Of a stretch of DNA of 64,000 nucleotides, positions 1 to 7,846 are shown one piece after another. The translations under genes were made by a program, and so were the position numbers. The notes below the pieces were generated by a model. That model saw only the letters and a program-made list of their open reading frames with translations. It was not told the DNA's origin and did no database searches. Numbering within the stretch: the stretch's first letter is position 1; each line of letters opens with the position of its first letter. The stretch comes from an uncultured Alphaproteobacteria bacterium. GTDB lineage: Bacteria; Pseudomonadota; Alphaproteobacteria; Micropepsales; Micropepsaceae. The stretch spans positions 1 through 64,000 of the forward strand of contig CADECX010000005.1 in NCBI GenBank assembly GCA_902825865.1, given 5' to 3'.

Positions 1-72
1 CTGGTGGTGCGGCTGGCGGAAGGCGACATTGTGCGTCATCCGCTTGTGGCCTCGATGCTGACGGTTCTTTGA
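1..72 (+). CDS. C-terminal end of an unidentified protein (partial)
   Basis: An open frame runs from the first base of the window to a TGA at 70-72 and encodes 23 residues ending VASMLTVL. Only the tail is present, so no family can be assigned. The next gene begins 57 bases downstream on the same strand. The partial frame could be fortuitous, but the codons look like the neighbouring GC-rich genes. Confidence 0.45.
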   Translation: MVVRLAEGDIVRHPLVASMLTVL

Positions 73-129
73 ACCAAGCCCGCGTCCTGCTAGCTGTTCT
101 CCGCTGCCAAGCCGGCAGCCGGGAACAGC

Positions 130-828
130 ATGGCGGGCAAGGGACAGAAGGAAGAATTTCATCGCCATTCCGGCTGGTGGTTTCCGGTCGCATTTCTGCT
201 CGCGGTTCTCATTCTGTCGGGCTTGTTGCTGGGATGGTATTTGCGTCCGGGCCTGATGCCCGGCTCACCCACGGGGCAGTCGCATGCCCTCGGCGTGAGC
301 GTGGGCGGGGTGTTTTTCACCATACCCGCCAACTATTTTGAACCATCCACCACGGCCAGCGCGATGAAGGCCGTCACCCTGGTGGCGCTGTTTCCATCCT
401 GGCGCGGCTATACCGATTCCGACGCAGGACTGTTTGCCGGCAACGAGCCGGACTCCCCGCTTGTCCGCCTCTCCTTGCGCGCCGACAGCAACAGCCTGAA
501 TGGCCGCGCCCGTCTGGAGCGGATTTACCGGCCGCGTGTCGCCGATCCCAAGGGCGAAAAGGCTCCCTTCGGCCTGACCCGCTATACGTTCCCCGGCGGC
601 AGCGGCTATCAGGATTACGAGTTGTTCGCCGGCGAGAGTGCGAACGATCTGGAGCTGCTCTTGTGCGAGCACGGCTCCAGCCAGTTTCCCAGCCCAAATT
701 GCCTGGTCATCGTCCGGCCTTTGACCCCCAATGTCAGTTTTTCCTTCCGCTTCAAACGCGCCCATCTTGCGCGCTGGCGGGAAATCTCTACCGGCGCGGA
801 ACAGTTGTTCGCGAAATTCCAGCAATGA
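130..828 (+). CDS. Membrane-anchored hypothetical protein
   Basis: Encodes 232 residues. A short basic N-terminus is followed by one strong hydrophobic segment at about residues 17-37, so the bulk (residues about 40-232) is probably periplasmic. The soluble part has no motif I recognise; it is rich in aromatic and charged residues and has two cysteines near residues 178 and 190 that could pair. No clear Shine-Dalgarno precedes the ATG. The gene ends just before a long imperfect palindrome (839-941) that separates it from the convergent DUF3126 gene. The function is unknown, but the length and codon use argue that it is a real gene. Confidence 0.7.
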   Translation: MAGKGQKEEFHRHSGWWFPVAFLLAVLILSGLLLGWYLRPGLMPGSPTGQSHALGVSVGGVFFTIPANYFEPSTTASAMKAVTLVALFPSWRGYTDSDAGLFAGNEPDSPLVRLSLRADSNSLNGRARLERIYRPRVADPKGEKAPFGLTRYTFPGGSGYQDYELFAGESANDLELLLCEHGSSQFPSPNCLVIVRPLTPNVSFSFRFKRAHLARWREISTGAEQLFAKFQQ

Positions 829-838
829 AATTGTCTTT

Positions 839-941
839 GCGCCGTAGAGATTTTGTGGCGTGAGCAGGAGCGCCGAGCGATGTGTACAAGAAGTACATGA
901 GCGAAGGCGCGACGAACTCACGACACAAAAGATCACGGCGC
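839..941. repeat. Long imperfect palindrome (repeat family A/B, copy A)
   Basis: The outer arms 839-845 (GCGCCGT) and 935-941 (ACGGCGC) are exact complements. The pairing continues inward through TTTTGTGGCGTGAG against CTCACGACACAAAA, and the centre holds TGTAC-aagaa-GTACA. It lies between two convergent genes, so it may act as a bidirectional terminator. Its reverse complement shares several blocks with 49924-50063 (AGTTCGTCGCG, a TGTAC/GTAC hairpin, CATCGCTCG), which shows that it belongs to a dispersed family and is not a one-off terminator. Confidence 0.7.
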
Positions 942-942
942 C

Positions 943-1173
943 TTAAGAGCGGGAGGCGGGCGCTTCCGGCAGGTCCATTTCCAGGATCGCCATGTTGAAG
1001 GCATAGGAGATTTCGCCGTCTTCCTCGTCCTTGAACAAGACGCCGACAAACTCGCCATTGATATGCATCTCGACGGAATCGGGCTGCTTGGGCCGCTCGA
1101 CAATGGTGATGGTGTCGAGGCGGAACAGACTGCGAAGATACTTTTCCAGGCGCCAGATTTCGCTGCGGGTCAA
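943..1173 (-). CDS. DUF3126 family protein
   Basis: A 76-residue protein of the alphaproteobacterial DUF3126 family, recognised from the layout EIWRLEKYLRSLF ... VEMHINGEFVGVLFKDEEDG ... FNMAILEMDLPE, which covers nearly the whole protein. I chose the TTG at 1171-1173 because GAGGAG lies six bases upstream and the family normally begins M-T-x-S-E-I. A longer reading to 1317 would add 48 basic, low-quality residues. No catalytic residues are evident and the function is unknown. It lies 176 bases downstream of cysE on the same strand. Confidence 0.85.
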   Translation of the reverse strand: MTRSEIWRLEKYLRSLFRLDTITIVERPKQPDSVEMHINGEFVGVLFKDEEDGEISYAFNMAILEMDLPEAPASRS

Positions 1174-1307
1174 GGCCTGCTCCTCATTGATTGGGCCGGC
1201 TGAACTCGCATGCCGCGACAGCAGCGTCAAGCAGGATCGGCGGAACTGACGGCCGCCCGGCCTCGCGTCGCGCTTGGGCGCGCGCCGCTGCGGCGTTCGT
1301 CGCTTTC

Positions 1308-1343
1308 GCAGGTCCACTGGACCTGCTCACCCGCTACGCGGGA
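1308..1343. repeat. Short palindromes between cysE and the DUF3126 gene
   Basis: GCAGGTCCA (1308-1316), one base, then TGGACCTGC (1318-1326) is a perfect inverted repeat. It is followed at once by CCCGC-tac-GCGGG. The spacer lies between two co-directional genes and has no SD or open frame of its own. The GGTCCA/TGGACC core recurs in the repeat inside the gene at 62012-63268. It could be a terminator or mRNA-processing site for cysE, but no T-run follows. Confidence 0.5.
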
Positions 1344-1349
1344 CACGCC

Positions 1350-2171
1350 TCACCCCGTGTTATCAGGCAGCTCTTCGATCAAATGGTTCATCTGCTGCGA
1401 GGGATTGTCGCCGCACTCGCAGTTGACCAGCTTGGCGGGAACGCCGACCGCGGTGCAGCCGGGCGGCACCGATTTGAGCACCACCGAGCCCGCGCCGACG
1501 CGGCTATATTCGCCCACTTCGATATTGCCCAGAATCTTGGCGCCCAGGGACAGAAGCACGCCGCGGCGGATCTTGGGATGGCGATCGCCGCTTTCCTTGC
1601 CGGTGCCGCCCAAGGTGACGTCCTGCATGATGGAGACATCGTCTTCCACAACCGCGGTCTCGCCGATCACGATGCCGGTGCCGTGGTCGAGCATGATGCC
1701 CTGGCCGATCTTGGCGGCGGGATGCACGTCCACCGAGAAGAGTTGCGAAATACGGCTTTGCAGGAACAGTCCCATCGCCTCGCGCCCGTGCTGCCACAGC
1801 CAATGGGCGACGCGATAGCATTCCAGGGCGTGAAAGCCTTTGTAGAACAGGAAAGCATCGAGATAGGAATGGCAGGCGGGGTCGCGTTCGAACACCGCCG
1901 AAAGATCGGCGCGCACCGCCTGGCCGATAGCGTTGTCGGCGGCGATCGCATCGTCGAACATTTCGCGGATCGCCAGCGGACTGAGATCCTCGCCGCCCAG
2001 CTTGCGCGCCAAATGATAGGACAGCGCCTGTTCCAGCCGGTCATGCTGAAGAATGGTGGCATGGACAAAGCCCGCCAAGGTGGGCTCGCGCCCCGCCATG
2101 GCTTCCGCCTGCTGGCGCAGAGCGGTCCAGATGGGATCTACCGAAGACACTTTCTCGCGTGGCCGGGACAT
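1350..2171 (-). CDS. cysE: Serine O-acetyltransferase
   Basis: CysE transfers acetyl from acetyl-CoA to L-serine, giving O-acetylserine for cysteine synthesis in the cytoplasm. The 273-residue product has the N-terminal helical domain (about residues 10-140, with DPACHSYLDAFLFYKGFHA) and then left-handed beta-helix hexapeptide repeats containing DVHPAAKIGQGIMLDHGTG, GETAVVEDDVSIMQDVTLGGTGK and GAGSVVLKSVPPG. The active-site histidines of the family (DVHP, DHGTG) are present. I chose the ATG at 2169-2171 because AAGGAAG precedes it; an upstream ATG adding 11 residues lacks such a site. The C-terminal extension (CECGDNPSQQMN) resembles other alphaproteobacterial CysE tails. Confidence 0.95.
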   Translation of the reverse strand: MSRPREKVSSVDPIWTALRQQAEAMAGREPTLAGFVHATILQHDRLEQALSYHLARKLGGEDLSPLAIREMFDDAIAADNAIGQAVRADLSAVFERDPACHSYLDAFLFYKGFHALECYRVAHWLWQHGREAMGLFLQSRISQLFSVDVHPAAKIGQGIMLDHGTGIVIGETAVVEDDVSIMQDVTLGGTGKESGDRHPKIRRGVLLSLGAKILGNIEVGEYSRVGAGSVVLKSVPPGCTAVGVPAKLVNCECGDNPSQQMNHLIEELPDNTG

Positions 2172-2305
2172 GGAAAACTTCCTTGAAGGACGTGCTTTTA
2201 CCACAAAAGTTTGTAGAATTTCAAAACGCCCAGAACCGGCTTTTTATCCCCATCGCCAATGGGGCCAACCTCTATTTGGGGGCCTCTAGAGCCCTTTCCA
2301 GGGCC

Positions 2306-2386
2306 CTAGGCGGCAATCAGGAAGCTATAGGCGAAAATCGCCGCGGCAACCGCCGAGAAGCTGATGACAAGTGGCCAGGAATCCAT
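2306..2386 (-). CDS. 26-residue single-pass membrane peptide
   Basis: An ATG at 2384-2386 is preceded by GGAGGG five bases upstream. It opens a frame for 26 residues (MDSWPLVISFSAVAAAIFAY, then SFLIAA) ending in TAG. Almost the whole peptide is hydrophobic and would form a single membrane helix. It sits alone between queE and cysE. Families such as CydX or KdpF are of this size, but the sequence does not match one I know and no partner gene is nearby. The call rests on the strong SD plus hydrophobicity only. Confidence 0.45.
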   Translation of the reverse strand: MDSWPLVISFSAVAAAIFAYSFLIAA

Positions 2387-2474
2387 GTGACCCTCCGATG
2401 AGGGTCTGAGGTGGCCACCCGGCGGCATGATTCAACATGCGCCGGATGCAGGGCTGCTGCCCGCGCCGCACCGC

Positions 2475-3110
2475 CTATCGAATGCCTATCAATTTGTGCG
2501 TTTGAAGACTCAACCGCCATTGCGGATGATCCAGGCAATAACGCGTCGCGGCTTCGGTATTGGCGGCGCGATCTTGGTTGTCCATCGGTTGCAGGAAGAA
2601 ATTTCGGAAATCCTGCCCGGCATAACGCTCCGGCGCGGCACCCACCTGCGGGTAGATCAGTTTCAACTCGTCGCCATGCATCAGTTTTTGTTCCGCATCG
2701 GCTTTGGGGCTGACGCAAATCCAATCGATGCCGGGCGGCGGTAGCAAGGTACCGTTGGTTTCGATGGCGATTTCGAAACCTTCATCATGCAGCGCCGCGA
2801 TCAACGCCTTGTCGAGCTGCAACAGAGGCTCGCCGCCAGTGCAAACCACATAGGGCTTGCCTGCTTGCTGCTCGGGCCACCGGCTGAAAACCGCCCGCGC
2901 CAGAGCCGCTGCGGTGGCGAATTTGCCGCCCCCCACACCATCGGTGCCGACAAAATCGGTATCGCAAAAACGGCAGACCGCTTCGCCGCGATCCTTTTCC
3001 AGCCCGCTCCACAAATTGCAGCCGGCAAAGCGCAGGAACACGGCGGCGCGGCCGGTGTGAGCGCCTTCGCCTTGCAGAGTGTAATAAATTTCCTTGACCG
3101 AATAAGTCAT
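2475..3110 (-). CDS. queE: 7-carboxy-7-deazaguanine synthase
   Basis: QueE is a radical SAM enzyme that converts 6-carboxytetrahydropterin to 7-carboxy-7-deazaguanine in queuosine/preQ0 synthesis. The 211-residue protein opens with [19 protein letters not shown], and the cluster-binding cysteines are spaced C-x14-C-x2-C (CNLWSG ... [14 protein letters not shown]) instead of the usual C-x3-C-x2-C, as in the known QueE subgroup with an insertion in this loop. TGGEPLLQ (SAM binding) and ETNGT follow. The start ATG at 3108-3110 overlaps the queC stop by four bases (ATGA), so the two genes are translationally coupled. Confidence 0.94.
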   Translation of the reverse strand: MTYSVKEIYYTLQGEGAHTGRAAVFLRFAGCNLWSGLEKDRGEAVCRFCDTDFVGTDGVGGGKFATAAALARAVFSRWPEQQAGKPYVVCTGGEPLLQLDKALIAALHDEGFEIAIETNGTLLPPPGIDWICVSPKADAEQKLMHGDELKLIYPQVGAAPERYAGQDFRNFFLQPMDNQDRAANTEAATRYCLDHPQWRLSLQTHKLIGIR

Positions 3111-3808
3111 GGAGCTCGGTACCGTGCATATCCCGCAGCGCGCAGTTCGCAGGCCGGGCATTGGCCGCAGCCATAGCCCCAATCGTGACGGTGACTGCGA
3201 TCGCCCTGGTAACAGGTGACGCTTTCCTCCACGATCAAATCCACCAGCGCCTTGCCGCCCAATTGCTCGGCCATGCGCCAGGTGGCGGCCTTGTCGATCC
3301 ACATCAGCGGCGTGTGCACGGTCACGGGGCGCGCCAGACCCAGCGACAGCGCCCGCGCCGTCGCCTGCACCGTCTCATCGCGGCAATCGGGGTAACCGGA
3401 GAAATCGGTCTCGCACATGCCGCCCACCAGTTCGCCAATGCCGCGGCGGTAACCCAGCGCGGCGGCGGCGGTGAGGAACATCAGATTGCGTCCCGGGACG
3501 AAGCTGGTCGGCAGACCGTTCTCGCCCATTTCGATTTTTATATCGTCGGTCAGGGCGCTGCCGCCGATGACCTTCAATATGTCCAGAGGCAGCAGATGAT
3601 CGGCGCCCAGCCGCCCCGTCCAATCCGGAAAATCCGCCCGCAACTTCTCCAGAATGCGCGGCCGCGCCGCCAATTCGCTTTTGTGGCGCTGGCCATAATC
3701 GAAACCGACCGTCTCCACCCGCGCAAAGCGGGACAGCGCCCAGGCCAGACAAACGGTGGAATCCTGGCCGCCGGAAAACAGCACCAGAATGGCGGACTTG
3801 TCGCTCAT
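3107..3808 (-). CDS. queC: 7-cyano-7-deazaguanine synthase
   Basis: QueC uses ATP and ammonia to turn 7-carboxy-7-deazaguanine into preQ0. The 233-residue product has the PP-loop [16 protein letters not shown] near the N-terminus, [19 protein letters not shown] in the middle, and a C-terminal zinc site C-x7-C-x2-C-x2-C (TCYQ ... [13 protein letters not shown]). The ATG at 3806-3808 puts the PP-loop about 12 residues in, as usual; a start seven codons upstream is possible. It forms a two-gene operon with queE. Confidence 0.94.
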   Translation of the reverse strand: MSDKSAILVLFSGGQDSTVCLAWALSRFARVETVGFDYGQRHKSELAARPRILEKLRADFPDWTGRLGADHLLPLDILKVIGGSALTDDIKIEMGENGLPTSFVPGRNLMFLTAAAALGYRRGIGELVGGMCETDFSGYPDCRDETVQATARALSLGLARPVTVHTPLMWIDKAATWRMAEQLGGKALVDLIVEESVTCYQGDRSHRHDWGYGCGQCPACELRAAGYARYRAP

Positions 3809-3868
3809 GCCGGGCTGTTTAGCCCGCACCCAGGCAAAACAAAAGATGGCCCAAAAACAGCGCGGAAA

Positions 3869-5218
3869 TCAGGCGACTTTCGCGGCCGGGACTGCGAGGC
3901 AACCGGCCGGAAGCGCGATGGTGACGCTGGTGCCCTCGCCGACGGCGCTTTGAATGTTGAGCGCGCCGCCATGCAGTTCGGCCAGCGCCTTGGCGATCGA
4001 AAGGCCCAGCCCCGCGCCTTCAAAGCGCCGGGACAGGGCGCCATCCAGCTGGCGGAAAGGTTCCAGCGCGGCGGCGACGGTTTCCGGCGCCATGCCGATG
4101 CCGGTATCCTCCACTACAAGCGCCACGCCGCCGCCCGGCTGCAACCGCGCGCACAAACGCACCGCGCCATTCTCCGGCGTGAATTTCAGGGCGTTGGCCA
4201 AGAGATTGCCCAAAGCCTGGGCCAGGCGGCGCGGGTCCACCAGCAGCGACGGCACGTCCGGCTCGACCTCGATGGCGATGGGACGCTGGTCGTGGGTGAG
4301 GCCACGCGCCAGCTTGATGGCGGCATCGGCCACATCCAGAACATTTTCCGGCCTGGCTTCGATGGTCAGCAGCCCGCCTTCCAACCGCGTCACATCCAGC
4401 ACGTCGTTGATCACCGTCAGCAGGCGCGTGCCGCTTTTGTGGATGTCGCCGGCATAATCGCGATAGGCGTCATGGCCGACCGGCCCCAGCATCTGGTCGC
4501 GAATGATTTCGGAAAAGCCCAGCACGGCGTTCAAGGGGGTCTTCAATTCATGACTCATCGCCGCCAGGAAGGTGGCCTTCATCTTGTTGGCGATCTCGGC
4601 CTGGCGCAGGGCGGCGCGCAGGGTGCGCTCCTGTTCGAATTTCTCGGTCACATCCTCGACCGTGCCTTCGTAGCAAATCAGCTCGCCGGACCAGTCGCGC
4701 ACCGCGCGGGCATTTTCCGAGATCCAGATGCGCTTGCCGGAACGGTGATAGATTTCCGACACGAAATGCATCACCACGTCATTGGACTGCATCTGGTCGC
4801 GGAATTCGTCGCGCCGCTTGGGATCGACATACAGCTGGGCGCTGATGTCGGTCAGGCCGACGATCAAGGCTTCCGGCGATGCATAGCCGTAAATATCGGC
4901 CAGGGCCTGATTGACCGCGAGATAATGGCCGCCGGGCGTGGTGCGGAAAATTCCTTCGATCGCATGATCGAAAAAAGCGCGATAGCTGGCCTCGCCGGCG
5001 GTGACGCGCTTGCGGGTATTCTCGGCGACACGCTGCAATAGCGACAAGCCGAAGCTCAGCACCGCCAGGATGATCAGGCCGGCAATGAACTGGCCGCCCA
5101 GATGGGCCACCAGGCCCAGGCCCACCACCAATCCCGCCACGAACACCCCGAGAAAACCCGCGACACCGGGCGCGCGGCTCTGTCCGGAATTCACCAGAGG
5201 ATCTTGAAGCGGCCGCAT
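3869..5218 (-). CDS. PAS-domain sensor histidine kinase
   Basis: A membrane-bound hybrid-free sensor kinase of about 449 residues. Two adjacent hydrophobic segments lie near residues 18-64, followed by a PAS domain (about 75-195) of the type found in CheY-independent sensors (SYRAFFDHAIEGIFRTTPGG, then EDVTEKFEQERTL). The HisKA box is FLAAMSHELKTPLNAVLGFS, with the phospho-accepting His. The ATPase part has the N box NLLANALKFTPENG, G1 VVEDTGIGMAP and G2 GAGLGLSIAKAL. No response regulator lies next to it, so the partner and signal are unknown. The ATG at 5216-5218 is preferred, but no strong SD marks it and a start at 5314 is possible. Confidence 0.88.
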   Translation of the reverse strand: MRPLQDPLVNSGQSRAPGVAGFLGVFVAGLVVGLGLVAHLGGQFIAGLIILAVLSFGLSLLQRVAENTRKRVTAGEASYRAFFDHAIEGIFRTTPGGHYLAVNQALADIYGYASPEALIVGLTDISAQLYVDPKRRDEFRDQMQSNDVVMHFVSEIYHRSGKRIWISENARAVRDWSGELICYEGTVEDVTEKFEQERTLRAALRQAEIANKMKATFLAAMSHELKTPLNAVLGFSEIIRDQMLGPVGHDAYRDYAGDIHKSGTRLLTVINDVLDVTRLEGGLLTIEARPENVLDVADAAIKLARGLTHDQRPIAIEVEPDVPSLLVDPRRLAQALGNLLANALKFTPENGAVRLCARLQPGGGVALVVEDTGIGMAPETVAAALEPFRQLDGALSRRFEGAGLGLSIAKALAELHGGALNIQSAVGEGTSVTIALPAGCLAVPAAKVA

Positions 5219-5566
5219 GTCGATCGAAACTTGTGCTGAATACAGCGCCTTGGTAGCGCAAAAATCTAAATGGCCTGTTGCGGTTAGTTCCAACCGCAAG
5301 CCGCGGCATCGCATCCCGGCATTAGCCGGTTGGAAACAAAGATGGATGGTGGGTTAATATCCCGCGCGTAAGCGCCGCAAGACACGCCAACACAGCTTTT
5401 CTTGCCCAAGAAACGCGCAAAATGCCCGGCGATTGTTCCTGAGCAAACTTTGTGTTTGATTGCCCCGCGCCCGAAAAATAAATCGAAAAAATCACCCATT
5501 TCATGGCACCCCAGCCCCTTTTTGTCGTCTCCGCTTTTGCGACCGATCTCGCAATGGTCTGCGTCC
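5219..5566. other. Intergenic region with one clear hairpin
   Basis: This stretch separates the divergent kinase and HD-hydrolase genes and must hold both promoters. The only structure I can support is TTGCGGTT-agttcc-AACCGCAA at 5278-5299, a perfect 8-bp stem with no T-run. An open frame continuous with the HD gene runs back to 5402, but it is poorly coding-like and lacks an SD. No tRNA or convincing sRNA was seen. Confidence 0.4.
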
Positions 5567-6181
5567 GTGCCTGACCGGCCCCCCCTCGGAAAAAAAACTT
5601 CTCCTCCCCGCGCCTGGCAGCGGATGCTGAGCGGGCGGCGGCTGGACCTGTTGGAGCCCAGCCCGCTGGACATCGAGATCGCCGATATCGCCCATGGCCT
5701 GGCGCGGGTGGCGCGCTGGAACGGCCAGACCAAGGGACCCCATGCCTTTTCGGTCGCCCAGCACAGTGTGCTGGTGGAACGGCTGGTCAGCGAACTCTCG
5801 CCCCGGCTGGCGCGGGAAGCCCGTTTGATGGCCCTGCTGCACGACAGTCCGGAATATGTTGTCGGCGACCTCATAAGCCCCTTCAAGGCAGCCGTTGGCA
5901 TTAACTACAAGGCCTTGGAAGAAAGACTTCAGATGACAATTCATCTGCGCTTTGGCCTTCCGGCACACATTCCCGCCACCCTCAAGGCCCTGTTCAAGCG
6001 CGCCGACCATCTCTCGGCCTATCACGAGGCTACCCAGCTGGCGGGGTTCGAGGAGGCCGAAGCACGCCGCCTGTTCGGCAGCCCGCCCAAGGGGCTTAAA
6101 ACACCCCGGCTGGCCCCTTTGAGCACGGAAGAGGCCCAAGCCCAGTTCCTGGCGAGATTTCACCGTCTTTACGCCTCCTAG
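5567..6181 (+). CDS. HD-domain hydrolase (YfbR-like)
   Basis: About 204 residues of the HD superfamily of metal-dependent nucleotidase-like phosphohydrolases. Characteristic parts are RMLSGRRLDLLEPSPLDIEI, ARWNGQT, PHAFSVAQHSVLV (first metal His), MALLHDSPEYVVGDLISPFK (the HD pair) and KRADHLSAYHEA (distal Asp). The YfbR branch removes phosphate from nucleoside monophosphates; the substrate here is not established. The GTG at 5567 is the preferred start because homologues begin a few residues before PRAWQRMLSG. It is followed closely by the phosphatase and NadQ-like genes, so a link to NAD or nucleotide metabolism is plausible. Confidence 0.82.
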   Translation: MPDRPPLGKKTSPPRAWQRMLSGRRLDLLEPSPLDIEIADIAHGLARVARWNGQTKGPHAFSVAQHSVLVERLVSELSPRLAREARLMALLHDSPEYVVGDLISPFKAAVGINYKALEERLQMTIHLRFGLPAHIPATLKALFKRADHLSAYHEATQLAGFEEAEARRLFGSPPKGLKTPRLAPLSTEEAQAQFLARFHRLYAS

Positions 6182-6197
6182 CTGCTAAAAGCCGCCC

Positions 6198-6716
6198 ATG
6201 CCGCATTTGTTGGTTTCTCCCTTGTCGAGCCTTGGCGACGCCCTGAAGTCTCACGGGCCGTCGCATTTGATCAGCCTCCTGTCCCCCGAACATATGATCG
6301 AAACACCGCCGGGCTTTCCCGCTGCACGGCATCTCAGACTGGGGGTCAACGACATTGTCGATCCCGCCGCGGGCACCGCGCCGCCGGCGCGCCAGCATAT
6401 CGATGCGCTGCTGGAATTTTCGCGCCAATGGGATGCCAGCCAGCCGCTGCTGATTCATTGCTGGGCGGGAATCTCGCGTTCCATGGCATCGGCTTTCACC
6501 ATTCTCTGCGACCGGTTGGGACCGGGCCGGGAAATCGAAATCGCCAGCGCCATGCGGCGGCGCGCGCCGCATGCCCAACCCAACCGGCTTCTGGTCAGCC
6601 ACGCCGATGAGGCGCTGGGCCGCGGCGGCGCCATGATCGCGGCACTAAACGTCATGGGACCGCCTTTGCTGGTCGAGGAAGGCGTCACCACCAGCCTGCC
6701 GCTGGTGGGCCTATGA
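6198..6716 (+). CDS. Dual-specificity/tyrosine phosphatase family protein
   Basis: A 172-residue protein with the cysteine-phosphatase signature HCWAGISRS (H-C-x2-G-x2-R-S) at about residues 92-100. Its upstream Asp region is RLGVNDIVDPA, which would supply the general acid. It fits the small cytoplasmic phosphatase group seen in alphaproteobacteria between an HD hydrolase and the NAD regulator. The substrate is unknown and could be a phosphoprotein or a small phosphorylated metabolite. Its stop overlaps the next gene's start (ATGA at 6713-6716), so the two are translationally coupled. Confidence 0.85.
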   Translation: MPHLLVSPLSSLGDALKSHGPSHLISLLSPEHMIETPPGFPAARHLRLGVNDIVDPAAGTAPPARQHIDALLEFSRQWDASQPLLIHCWAGISRSMASAFTILCDRLGPGREIEIASAMRRRAPHAQPNRLLVSHADEALGRGGAMIAALNVMGPPLLVEEGVTTSLPLVGL

Positions 6717-7672
6717 ACGTCAAAGACACCGTCTCCATCGGACTGTCCGCCGCGATCGTGGCGGTGGAGGGCGAACATCCGTCGGTGCTGGTTGTGGCGC
6801 ATGAGGGCTCGCTGGATGCCCTGCCCTTTGGTCCCTTCGATCCGGTGGATCACCGCACGCTGGAATCGGGCCTGCGCAAATGGGTCGGCGAGCAGACCAA
6901 ATTCGATCTGGGCTACACCGAACAGCTCTACACCTTTGGCGACAAGGGACGGCATTTGTCGGCCGGTTCGGGCGGACGCGTCGTGTCGGTCGGCTACCTC
7001 GCCTTGACCCGGCAGATGCGCGAAGCCCCCGGCTGGCGCGGCTGGTACCATTATTTCCCCTGGGAAGACTGGCGCGACGCAAAACCCGCCATGATCGACA
7101 GTGTCATTCTTCCCGCCTTGAAGAAATTCGTGAAGGACGCGCCCGACAGCGAAACCGCCGAATTGCGGCGTGAACGCGTCAATGTCTGTTTCGGCGAGGG
7201 CTGGGACGAGGAGCGTGTGCTGGAACGCTATGAACTGCTTTACGAAGCCGGGCTGGTGGAAGAATTTTATCGCGACAGCGGCCACAACAAAAACGAGAAC
7301 AAAAATCAGGGCAATAAGAAGGGCGCCAGCCTGGGAACGCCGATGCTGTTCGACCATCGCCGCATCCTGGCCACCGCCATTGCCCGGCTGCGCGGCAAGT
7401 TGAAATACCGTCCTGTCGTGTTCGAACTGATGGCGCCCGCTTTCACCCTGCTGGAATTGCAGAGGGCGGTGGAAGCGCTGGCGGGCTTGCGCCTGCATAA
7501 GCAGAATTTCCGCCGCCTGGTGGCGGAACAGGGCCTGGTGGAAGGCACCGGCAAATTCTCGACCCCGGCCCGGGGCCGCCCGGCAGAGCTGTTCCGCTTC
7601 CGCCGGGGGGTCCTGCGCGAGCGTCCCGCCCCGGGGCTGAGGCTGGGCGGGCGGCGGGCGCGATCCGGCTGA
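6713..7672 (+). CDS. NAD biosynthesis regulator, NadQ/NrtR-like (Nudix-like domain plus winged helix)
   Basis: Encodes 319 residues in two parts. An N-terminal Nudix-like fold (about 1-190; SIGLSAAIVAVEGEHPSVLV, FDPVDHRTLESGLRKWV) lacks an intact catalytic Nudix box (no GxxxxxEx7REUxEExGU). The C-terminal part (about 225-300; FELMAPAFTLLELQRAVEAL, LHKQNFRRLVAEQGLV) is the winged helix. This layout, and its place immediately upstream of nadABC, match the alphaproteobacterial NAD regulators predicted to bind an NAD-pathway metabolite and repress nadABC. A lysine/asparagine-rich linker lies near residues 180-200. Identity as a regulator is inferred from family and context. Confidence 0.82.
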   Translation: MNVKDTVSIGLSAAIVAVEGEHPSVLVVAHEGSLDALPFGPFDPVDHRTLESGLRKWVGEQTKFDLGYTEQLYTFGDKGRHLSAGSGGRVVSVGYLALTRQMREAPGWRGWYHYFPWEDWRDAKPAMIDSVILPALKKFVKDAPDSETAELRRERVNVCFGEGWDEERVLERYELLYEAGLVEEFYRDSGHNKNENKNQGNKKGASLGTPMLFDHRRILATAIARLRGKLKYRPVVFELMAPAFTLLELQRAVEALAGLRLHKQNFRRLVAEQGLVEGTGKFSTPARGRPAELFRFRRGVLRERPAPGLRLGGRRARSG

Positions 7673-7771
7673 AAAAGCTGTAGAAAACCGTCATATGCCG
7701 GTAACGCAAGTCTGATCCGGGCCACCCCGACTCTTGACCGCTTAATGCTCCCGTGTAGCATAAAGCCCGAA

Positions 7772-7797
7772 CCGGCTCCTTGAAGGCCGGGTTTTTT
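7772..7797 (+). terminator. Intrinsic terminator after the regulator gene
   Basis: CCGGC (7772-7776) pairs with GCCGG (7786-7790) around a nine-base loop, and GTTTTTTG follows directly. The short perfect stem with a T6 tract separates the regulator transcript from nadA. Confidence 0.65.
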
Positions 7798-7808
7798 GCC
7801 CCACATAT

Positions 7809-7825
7809 ATACTCGAAATGAGTAT
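7809..7825. promoter_or_regulatory. Candidate NadQ-type operator upstream of nadA
   Basis: ATACTC-gaaat-GAGTAT is a perfect 6-bp inverted repeat with a five-base spacer. It lies 21 bases before the nadA ATG and just after the terminator of the regulator gene. The position and symmetry are what is expected of an operator for the adjacent regulator. The AT-rich flanks (ATAT ... TAAT) stand out from the surrounding GC-rich DNA. Binding by the regulator is inferred. Confidence 0.65.
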
Positions 7826-7846
7826 TAATGGGGGACGGAGGACGAG

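Noticed and set aside
3161..5041. A 626-codon open frame on the plus strand opposite queC and the histidine kinase
   Set aside because: It is a shadow caused by high GC at third codon positions; the minus strand has clear families with conserved motifs and the plus translation is low-complexity and unlike any family.
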